A stretch of 38,817 nucleotides of DNA, taken from contig NZ_NWSX01000055.1 in NCBI RefSeq assembly GCF_002531825.1, positions 1-38,817 of the forward strand, given 5' to 3'. Made by a program: the position numbers and the translations under genes. Of the stretch, positions 32,762 through 38,817 are shown one piece after another. Below the pieces are notes generated by a model. The model saw nothing but the letters and a program-made list of their open reading frames with translations. It was not told the origin of the DNA and ran no database searches. Position 1 is the first letter of the stretch. Every line of letters begins with the position of its first letter. This stretch comes from Rhizobium sp. J15. Lineage in GTDB: Bacteria > Pseudomonadota > Alphaproteobacteria > Rhizobiales > Rhizobiaceae.

Positions 32762-34249
32762 GTGTTTACGAGGCGGGAAGTATTGATAAGTGGCATGGGC
32801 TTGGCTGCACTGGCAGGCCTCTCAACCGGCGTTGGGGGAGGTGTGAGGGCCAGTGAAGGTCGTGTTCGACACGAAGTAGGATCGCCCGAAGGGAAGGCGA
32901 TGCTCGAGCTTTACCGCGAAGCAGTTAAATTGATGCGGGATGAAGCGAAATTCCCGCGTCATGACCCCCGGTCATGGAAATTCCAAGCCAACATCCATTG
33001 GGTTCATCCGGACGACGACTCAGAGGAAGCGCTTCAGGCTATATTCTCGACGACCGGGTTGTCTCCGGATGAAGCAGAGAAAGTGCTTCGACATCGCGCA
33101 TTGGCGATCGGAGCGACTTCAAGAACATGGTCAACCTGTCAGCATGTCGATGCAGTGGAGTACTATTTCTTGGGTTGGCACCGACTTTATCTCTGGCATT
33201 TTGAGCAAATCGTATCGTCGTTAGTCGGCCAAGATTTCGCGTTACCATATTGGGACTATGGGAAAAATGGATCTTCTGAGCATCGGGCGTTGCCTATTGA
33301 GTTTAGGGAAAGCATCGGCGGCTCCCAAGCTGCGAACCCGCTCTGGTACGAGCACAGAAATCCTGAGATGAACAAGGAGAACGGGGCCGGGGAAATGGAT
33401 CCAGCGGACGTCAGCCCCTCGGCTGCTTTTCAATCGGCTGGCCTATATCTGCCGGATACTCGCAAGGGCTTCAACAGCCTGTTGAACACTTCGCCTCACG
33501 GCAACGTCCACGTCGCTATAGGTGGCCCCGGCGAAGATCCCGGAATGGGAACTGTACCAACTGCCGGTCGAGATCCGGTTTTTTGGGTACACCACTGCAA
33601 CATTGACCGACTTTGGGAAATCTGGCGAAGGTCAGAAAAGGGAAAAGCTGACGAGACGACATTCCGGGACGAATGGAAGGGCGCCACGTTTGCATTTTCG
33701 GATCCCATGGGCGAGTTATCGGAGATGGAAGCCGCCCGGGCGCTGGATTTGTCCTCACTCAGCTATGACTACGACGACTTGGCTGCAGTGGTAACCCCTG
33801 TTGGGGCTGCGGCGGCATCGGGTGGTAAAATCATCGCACACTTAGCTTCTAGCGTGCCGATGGAGATCGTCGGTCGAGGAGGGGCTGCAAGTCTTGAAAA
33901 ATCCACTGCGATTGGGGGGTTTGATACTAGTCAAGCTAAAGCCGCGTCCGTAGAGTTGGAGGTTCGCGCCCGTGGGAACCCGGGAGACAGGTTTGATGTC
34001 TACCTCGCCTTCCCCAAGCAGGCTCAATTCAAAGAGAAAGAGGTAAGGGTCGGTCGATTTAACGTTTTTGGTGCTACTACGAAGCGAGATCCAGGTGGCG
34101 CGACGTTCTTTTTTTCGTTGGACGCAAGTAACGCCCTCAAGGATATCATCGAGCGAGGGCTTGATGGCGTAACGGTGCGGGTAAGTCCGGCGACAAAGCA
34201 AACTTCATCCCCCATATACCTCGATGATCTCAAGTTGGTGCTGAATTAA
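32762..34249 (+). CDS. Tyrosinase/polyphenol oxidase with Tat signal
   Basis: Type-3 copper oxidase of about 495 aa, expected to oxidise phenols to quinones. GTG 32762 is chosen because GGAGG (32751-32755) is 6 nt upstream and it yields a twin-arginine leader FTRREVLISGMGLAALAG, so the folded copper enzyme is exported. CuA region: IHWVH, CQHVDAVEYYFLGWHRLYL and LWHFE; the spacing between the last two histidines is about 12, slightly longer than the usual 8-9. CuB region: SPHGNVHVAIGG and FWVHHCNIDRLWEIW. A C-terminal beta-rich domain of about 170 residues follows, similar to that capping plant polyphenol oxidases. Rhizobial tyrosinases are linked to melanin and phenolic detoxification. Its role with the divergent cytochrome is inferred. 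Confidence 0.9.
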   Translation: MFTRREVLISGMGLAALAGLSTGVGGGVRASEGRVRHEVGSPEGKAMLELYREAVKLMRDEAKFPRHDPRSWKFQANIHWVHPDDDSEEALQAIFSTTGLSPDEAEKVLRHRALAIGATSRTWSTCQHVDAVEYYFLGWHRLYLWHFEQIVSSLVGQDFALPYWDYGKNGSSEHRALPIEFRESIGGSQAANPLWYEHRNPEMNKENGAGEMDPADVSPSAAFQSAGLYLPDTRKGFNSLLNTSPHGNVHVAIGGPGEDPGMGTVPTAGRDPVFWVHHCNIDRLWEIWRRSEKGKADETTFRDEWKGATFAFSDPMGELSEMEAARALDLSSLSYDYDDLAAVVTPVGAAAASGGKIIAHLASSVPMEIVGRGGAASLEKSTAIGGFDTSQAKAASVELEVRARGNPGDRFDVYLAFPKQAQFKEKEVRVGRFNVFGATTKRDPGGATFFFSLDASNALKDIIERGLDGVTVRVSPATKQTSSPIYLDDLKLVLN

Positions 34250-34294
34250 GCGGCTTTTAATCGGATAGAGCAATCCAAAATACAGGAGGGCGTG

Positions 34295-35821
34295 ATGGCT
34301 TACGAGTATAAGGTCTCTGGGCAAAGCGTTCAGTTGCAGCTGGATCCGAGTGTCGTCGCGGTTCGCTTCGGCCCGTCTGAGCCGAACAGCAGTCGTGCGA
34401 TGTCAGCCGAAGCTGCTGGGATTGGGCCTTTTGCGAACCGGTTCGACATTCCCAGTGAGAACCTTACGATCATTCCCGCGGGACCCGGCATCCTACCTAG
34501 CAGTGCCGATCAGATGCAAAAGACGATCGAGACGAAAATTGGCCGCCTCAATCAGCAGGCCGCCGTCGACGTGGCTCTTCCGGTCTTTAACGTGAACGGC
34601 AATCATGTCGTGGCGACTGACCGTGTAATCGTAGGTATCGACGTGCCGAGCGAAGCTGCGAAATTAGCGACCAAGTACAACGCAACCGTCCTACGCGATT
34701 TCGAAAAGAAAGTGGTACTGCAAATCGCTCCTGGGGCGGACCCGTTTGCGATATCGAACGCAATTAGCGGAGAGCCGGGCGTAAGATTTGCGGAACCTGA
34801 TTTCATTACCATCGGCCGCCATATTCCTAAGCGCAGCACTGCCACCGCAAATATCCCTCTTGAGGCGATGGCAATCCCACGTCAATATGCCATGAAGATT
34901 ACCAAAGCTGTCGAGGCGTGGGAAATCCAGGTTGGCAGTCGGAATGTTAGAATCGCCGTTCTAGATGAAGGCGTCGATACGGATCATCCAGACCTGAAGG
35001 ATGCGGTTGTCGGCACGTTTGATGCGACTGACGACGACACCTATCAGGAGCCTAACGGATGGGACGGGCATGGCACGTCATGTTCGGGGCTGGCCCTAGC
35101 GGCCGGGAACGCGGAAACCGGCGTCCGGGGAACAGGTGTAGGTTGTTCACTATTGGCAGTGCGGATAGCTTACAGCCAGTTCAAGGGCGGTCCTTGGATC
35201 ACCAGCAACGAGAAAATAGCGAGAGCGATTGCCTGGGCACGAACGAACGAGGCCTCCGTGATAAGCAACAGTTGGGGCGGCGGAGCACCCTCTGGAGCGA
35301 TAATTGAGGAATTCGAGGCAGCCCGCACAGAAGGCAGAAATGGGCTTGGGTGCGTCATTGTGATAGCAGCTGGAAACGCCTTCGGCCCAGTGCAATTTCC
35401 TGCGAAAATTCCGAATGTACTCGCTGTGTCGGCGAGCAACGAGTTTGATCAGATCAAAACACCTACCAGCCTCGACGGGGAGACCTGGTGGGGTACCTGC
35501 TTTGGCCCAGAAATCTCCGTGTGCGCACCGGGGGTCCATAACCTTACTACAGACATCAGTGGGTCGGATGGTTACGATGCGACGAACTATACGCCCAGTT
35601 TTAACGGAACTTCTTCAGCCACGCCCATCGTTGCGGGCGCCTGCGGGCTCATCCTGTCCGCAAATCCCGAACTAACAGAGCAAGAGGTGCGCACGCTTGT
35701 AATGCAAACGGCGGATAAGGTTGGCGAGCATCCTTACGTTGACGCGGGGCGCAATGACTTCTTCGGGTTTGGGAGGCTCAACGTGCTTGCGGCGATCACA
35801 GCCGCGCAGGCGGTCGCGTAG
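34295..35821 (+). CDS. Subtilisin-family (S8) serine protease
   Basis: 508-aa subtilase. The catalytic triad is Asp224 (IAVLDEGVDTDHPDL), His259 (GWDGHGTSCSG) and Ser440 (FNGTSSATPIVAG), with oxyanion Asn361 in VIAAGN and SNSWGGG before it. About 200 residues precede the domain, including DRVIVGIDVPSEAAKLATKY and a VRFAEPDF ending typical of an I9-like prodomain that inhibits until cleaved. There is no N-terminal signal peptide, which is unusual for a subtilase with a propeptide. ATG 34295 is preferred; GTG 34292 is too close to AGGAGG. It starts 45 bp after the tyrosinase stop and may share its transcript. Confidence 0.92.
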   Translation: MAYEYKVSGQSVQLQLDPSVVAVRFGPSEPNSSRAMSAEAAGIGPFANRFDIPSENLTIIPAGPGILPSSADQMQKTIETKIGRLNQQAAVDVALPVFNVNGNHVVATDRVIVGIDVPSEAAKLATKYNATVLRDFEKKVVLQIAPGADPFAISNAISGEPGVRFAEPDFITIGRHIPKRSTATANIPLEAMAIPRQYAMKITKAVEAWEIQVGSRNVRIAVLDEGVDTDHPDLKDAVVGTFDATDDDTYQEPNGWDGHGTSCSGLALAAGNAETGVRGTGVGCSLLAVRIAYSQFKGGPWITSNEKIARAIAWARTNEASVISNSWGGGAPSGAIIEEFEAARTEGRNGLGCVIVIAAGNAFGPVQFPAKIPNVLAVSASNEFDQIKTPTSLDGETWWGTCFGPEISVCAPGVHNLTTDISGSDGYDATNYTPSFNGTSSATPIVAGACGLILSANPELTEQEVRTLVMQTADKVGEHPYVDAGRNDFFGFGRLNVLAAITAAQAVA

Positions 35822-35836
35822 TGCAGGAGGTTCTAA

Positions 35837-35899
35837 ATGTCCGCCATTAACTTAGAAGCGCCAAATGACCGACCGGCGCGGTTTTGTTGGCCACAGTAG
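35837..35899 (+). CDS. Tiny 20-codon reading frame with consensus ribosome site
   Basis: AGGAGG (35825-35830) stands 6 nt before ATG 35837, and the frame runs MSAINLEAPNDRPARFCWPQ to TAG. It begins 15 nt after the subtilase stop. Such a perfect site suggests either a real short peptide or the 5' end of a gene whose body was lost. No family is recognised. Confidence 0.3.
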   Translation: MSAINLEAPNDRPARFCWPQ

Positions 35900-36259
35900 C
35901 AGCTGCCACTTTGTATGGCTTGCGATTGCGAGAGAATGAAAGCCACCGCTACGGACGCCGCGCCTTTTTCGGGAGGCAAACGATCGGGCACGCTCTCAAA
36001 ACGAGCGGCGGGCGGAGCGCCGAAGCATTGGACATTTGAATGGCGCTTAGACGGCAAGAGGTTACGAGGCCGATGCAGCTTGTTGCTAGTGGGTTCACGT
36101 TTTGGGCCAAAAAGATCGCATAATGGATCGAACGGAACAAACAAGACGAAGTGGGGCGAGGGGCAGAAAGCGGCGCAAAATGCCTGACCACTGATCCAGG
36201 TGCTATCCGTAAGGACGCTGTGTTCTTGTTTTCGCCAGTCCGAATGTCGCGCGACCCAG
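35900..36259. other. Stretch without a supported gene
   Basis: Frames of 90 codons (plus) and 170 codons (minus) overlap here, but both have low-complexity, Arg/Pro/Ser-rich translations typical of antisense or non-coding DNA, and neither has a convincing ribosome site. It lies between the subtilase and the MNT-HEPN remnant and may be debris of a lost gene. Confidence 0.35.
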
Positions 36260-37171
36260 CTACCCGCCATTCGCCTCAAGCATCGCCAGATGCTCGGAGC
36301 ATACCGTCTCAACCAGTTGGGGCAACAGGGCAGTTTGTTCTGCAAGCCAGCCGAGAGCCTCCTCGCTGATCTCGAAATGCTTGGAATAGCGAGCCTTAAC
36401 GTAGGCTTCGTTCAGCGTGTTGAACCAGGCGCGCTCACGATGCTGATCGCGAGGAAAGGCATCGGCCAGGCGCCGATCCTGTTCCTCGGCAAGGGAGCGA
36501 AGGAATTTGATGTTGTGAGACGGCGGGCCGTAGTTCGTGAGCGTCAACAGAACACAAGAATAGGCCTGTTCCAACGCTTGATGAAAGACAAAGGCCGCAC
36601 GCTTCACGTAGCGTTTCGAACGAGCATGCTCAGCTAGATCGAAGAATTCTTTCGTGGCCTCAAGGCGTTCCACGAAATGCTCCTTCGCCATGCGGAGGTG
36701 ATCCGCCGGCGAGAGCGGCTTGGGTTCTGCAAGCGGCTCGTCATCGAGTTCATAAAGAACAATGCCTTCCCTCCGGATATCGGAGAAGAAGTATTGCCCT
36801 TCCTTCAGTTAAGTGTTCACCTCACGCCTGGAGTGGACGATGAAGCTTACCGGCGTTTCGATCGATTTGTCATGGATCAGCCGATCTGCGGCCTTGTGCC
36901 AGTACTCAGCGAAATCGGTGAGCTTGCGATTGTTGACGATGATCAAGAGGTCGAAATCGGAGCGATATCCCTTCATCGTAAAAGGCTCATCGACCCATCC
37001 ACCCTTCGCGTACGAACCAAAGAGGATAATCTTCACAATCCGGCCGCGCTTCTTGAATTCCGCCGTGCCGTCCTTCAGCGCATCCTCGAATTCCTCATGC
37101 AGGATCTCCAGAGCGCGGCTGATCTCGCGTTGCTTGCGAAGTGGCATATGGTTGAGGGACGATTTCATCAT
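36260..37171 (-). pseudogene. MNT-HEPN fusion protein interrupted by an in-frame TAA
   Basis: Read without the stop at 36809-36811, the minus strand encodes about 303 aa: an N-terminal nucleotidyltransferase (KIILFGSYAKGGW then YRSDFDLLIIVNN, the GS...DxD core) and a C-terminal HEPN domain (AAFVFHQALEQAYSCVLLTL, then LNEAYVKARYSKHFEIS). The 39 codons between the TAA and the HEPN methionine at 36691 stay in frame and read FFSDIRREGIVLYELDDEP, as in intact rhizobial MNT-HEPN fusions I recall. Thus one substitution seems to have split the gene, or two proteins are now made: a 120-aa MNT and a 143-aa HEPN restarting at 36691. Separate MNT and HEPN genes form toxin-antitoxin pairs elsewhere. ATG 37171 or 37168 is the probable start. 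Confidence 0.75.
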
Positions 37172-37377
37172 GGAGAGCAATGATCGCGGACGGCTGAAAA
37201 CGGTTACTAAAATTCGGCTAGGCTCGATTCTACACTGCTCACCTTAAATCACAACCTTGGGCATGCTGGTCCGTCGAGCGCTGGAGCCACGACGGGCAGC
37301 AGTCACCTGGCCTTGATGAGGAAGGGTTCTGAGCCTCGTTTAGCAGCGCCGAGGTTCTCCAGCTTTTCGATCCGCTC

Positions 37378-37735
37378 ATACTTGGCAGCTTCTTCGTGCC
37401 GTCGGCGCAAGCCCAGGAAATGAAACAGGACCAGATGTCGGCCACGCTCGCACCGGGCGAGTCCACCGAAATCAAGCTTTCGATGAAGCAGGGGGCCAAG
37501 GCGACCTGTTCCTGGACGGCTGAAGGCGGCGTCTGAACTTCGATCTTCATGCCGACGGTGAAGGCGGTTCGACCACTCGTACAAGAAGGGCCGCGCCCAA
37601 CCGGGTGATGAGGGTGAGTTCGAGGCCGCCTTCGATGGCTTGCATGGTTGGTTCTGGCGGAACCGCACTGGGGACAACGTCACGGTGGCCATCAAGGCGT
37701 CTGGCGATTTCGCCGAGATGAAGAAGATGAAGTAA
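37378..37735 (+). pseudogene. Frameshifted remnant of an anchor-type membrane protein
   Basis: Three plus-strand segments in different frames join into one protein-like tail. The first runs ILGSFFVPSAQAQE through MSATLAPGESTEIKLSMKQG to CSWTAEGGV; the second, after a shift near 37530, reads NFDLHADGEGGST; the third, after a shift near 37575, reads YKKGRAQPGDEGEFEAAFDG then LHGWFWRNRTGDNVTV to the TAA at 37733-37735. The order and the GWFWRN motif match what I recall as proteobacterial 'transmembrane anchor' proteins of unknown function. At least two frameshifts and the missing N-terminal helix make it a pseudogene. A stop lies upstream in the first frame near 37330. Confidence 0.55.
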
Positions 37736-37886
37736 GAGCTGGCGCGGTGCCCTTGAACGGTGCCGCGCCCACCACTTGGCCGAATGTCCGCTGGTCGGAT
37801 CCCTTTTTGAGGCGGTCTATGCCCCGATGAGTGTCATCAAAAGTTCAGCCGTGCGATCATCCGAAATCGCCACCGACTTCCGAAGA

Positions 37887-37964
37887 TCAGAAACTCGAGA
37901 GTCTGCTGCTTGAGGTCGGGCCGGTGTCGATTCCATGAAGGATTTCATCGATAAGGAACTTCAC
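37887..37964 (-). pseudogene. 5' stub of a PIN-like (DUF5615-type) toxin gene
   Basis: GTG at 37964 overlaps the stop of the DUF433 gene by 4 nt (GTGA). It opens a 25-codon frame beginning VKFLIDE, the usual opening of the small PIN-like toxins (MKFLIDENLP) paired with DUF433 antitoxins. The sequence then departs from the family and stops at 37887. This looks like a truncated toxin; the resemblance rests on seven residues plus the expected overlap. Nothing recognisable fills 37736-37886. Confidence 0.4.
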
Positions 37965-38593
37965 GAGGACGAGCCGGAGGCCTTGGACGTGCTCTCGTTG
38001 CGGAGTCGCAGACGCTTCACGGATTTCGCCTTGAGGCCCTGCTCCGATAGCTTCCGCGGACGCCCCCTGGCGGGATGGGCCGCAACCCAGATCTCGGCAA
38101 GTTCCACCATGCGCTCGGTGAGCGAAGGATAGCCCTCAACGATTTCCACCGTGCTTGCGCCCTGCGCCTTCATCGCGGCAATCGTCCGCACCGGAACACG
38201 GGTTCTCTTGAACACCGGCTCGCCGCCCGCGACACCCTTCACACTTTCGATCAGTCGTTCGGCTTCTCGAAGCGCCTCGGCCCGCGCGGCCAGTTGCTCC
38301 CGTGCCCGCGCGACGTCGATAATGAGACAGTCGTCTGCTCTCACGGTTTCGGCATCGGGGTTCTGGTCGATCGTATCGAACAGGCGCTTGCGGCGCTCGG
38401 CAGACAAGATCGATCCGACGCCATACCAGAGCTTCAACCGAAGCAGATCCTCGTCGGAAAGCGCTCGACCCCTGCTACCAACGAGATGAGCCTCGATGAT
38501 GCGCTTGTCGATCGCATTGTGCACCGACTTCACAGCGATCTCGCTGACAGCCGCCGCCTCGGCGGGCGTGTATGCGTGTGACGTGCCGGTCAT
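37961..38593 (-). CDS. DUF433-domain protein, probable antitoxin
   Basis: About 210 aa from ATG 38593 (GGGAG 7 nt upstream; ATG 38599 is too close to it). The N-terminal part looks like a MerR-type helix-turn-helix (YTPAEAAAVSEIAVKSVHNA). The C-terminal half contains DUF433: EPVFKRTRVPVRTIAAMKAQ, then STVEIVEGYPSLTERMVELA and a Pro/Arg/Lys-rich tail. DUF433 proteins often serve as antitoxins that bind DNA and a PIN-like toxin encoded directly downstream. Here the downstream toxin frame is only a stub, so the gene may be an orphan. Autoregulation would be expected from the AT-rich region just upstream (38605-38625). Confidence 0.75.
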   Translation of the reverse strand: MTGTSHAYTPAEAAAVSEIAVKSVHNAIDKRIIEAHLVGSRGRALSDEDLLRLKLWYGVGSILSAERRKRLFDTIDQNPDAETVRADDCLIIDVARAREQLAARAEALREAERLIESVKGVAGGEPVFKRTRVPVRTIAAMKAQGASTVEIVEGYPSLTERMVELAEIWVAAHPARGRPRKLSEQGLKAKSVKRLRLRNESTSKASGSSS

Positions 38594-38642
38594 AATCATT
38601 CTCCCTGTGGAGAATATATAATGAAGGTGACGACTTTCGTAA

Positions 38643-38817
38643 ACACGGCGGAGCTATTCCATCTCGCTTCTCGTCAGTTTATTGGCGGGCACTTCTTCTC
38701 CAGCGGCCGATCAGTCACGCGGACAGTGCCTTCGTGCCGGTCTTTACTTCGGTTCATTGAAGAACAAGGAGCCGGAATTTTCTCAAGATTTGCTCTCGCT
38801 GATTGCGGCAAATGCAG
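38643..38817 (+). CDS. Possible exported protein, open to the right window edge
   Basis: A plus-strand frame free of stops from 38643 to the edge reads SISLLVSLLAGTSSPAADQS and then RAGLYFGSLKNKEPEF. The first part looks like a signal peptide and the second has good coding character. No ATG or GTG is present in this frame before the signal-like part, so either the start is a rare codon, such as TTG 38682, or a frameshift separates it from ATG 38621. No family is recognised, and the gene is truncated by the window. Confidence 0.35.

Noticed and set aside
35833..36345. 170-codon minus-strand frame after the subtilase
   Set aside because: It overlaps the C-terminal end of the HEPN domain in another frame, has no ribosome site, and its translation shows no family features.
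1..38817. tRNA, rRNA or riboswitch genes
   Set aside because: I scanned intergenic regions for cloverleaf-like or known riboswitch cores by eye and found none. A covariance-model search would be needed to exclude them.

Overview
The window looks like an accessory replicon or genomic island of an alphaproteobacterium of the Rhizobiales type (Rhizobium, Sinorhizobium or Mesorhizobium-like). I base this on codon use, GTG/TTG starts behind strong GGAGG sites, the DUF3422 protein, FadR- and DeoR-type regulators, and a MNT-HEPN family I associate with rhizobia. No lineage marker is present, so the placement is inference.

Layout: (i) 1-903, a 3'-truncated DUF3422 gene on the minus strand. (ii) 1.1-6.5 kb, a tight operon of transketolase, fructose/sedoheptulose-bisphosphatase, class II aldolase, a TIM-like L-erythrulose-1-phosphate isomerase and an RpiB-like D-erythrulose-4-phosphate isomerase. 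(iii) 6.8-9.3 kb, minus strand: two SDR dehydrogenases flanking a FadR-type regulator. (iv) 9.4-22.5 kb, plus strand: DUF1537 sugar-acid kinase, BKACE/DUF849 protein, a ribose-type ABC importer, an aldo/keto reductase, a RuBisCO-like protein (RLP), a second AKR, a Sua5 paralogue, a third AKR, an unknown 168-aa protein and a metallo-beta-lactamase-fold putative lactonase. (v) 22.6-25.6 kb, minus strand: pntA-pntB transhydrogenase. (vi) 25.9 kb, a DeoR-type regulator. (vii) 26.9-38.8 kb, a mosaic: a membrane protein, an IS3 remnant, a trypsin-nuclease fusion, a c-type cytochrome with a heme-less companion, a Tat tyrosinase, a subtilase, a stop-interrupted MNT-HEPN gene, further gene debris and a DUF433 protein.

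Regions ii-vi read as one sugar-catabolic system. Proposed flow (inference): ABC uptake; oxidation at C1 by an AKR; lactone opening by the MBL protein; further oxidation by SDR/AKR to a 3-oxo acid; phosphorylation by the DUF1537 kinase; decarboxylation by the RLP to erythrulose 1-phosphate; isomerisation to erythrose 4-phosphate. The Calvin-type aldolase, bisphosphatase and transketolase could then carry erythrose 4-phosphate through sedoheptulose bisphosphate into pentose phosphates without transaldolase. This resembles the published D-apionate pathway (OiaK-OiaX-LerI-DerI), but I see no ketol-acid-reductoisomerase-like ApnO. The entry substrate is therefore open and may be novel. PntAB could balance NADH and NADPH.

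Two operator families tie the region together. A 16-bp GGTATGAC-type palindrome occurs before five transcription units, including that of the FadR-type regulator. A CACAAAATCACA inverted repeat occurs upstream of both the transketolase operon and the DeoR gene, about 25 kb apart.
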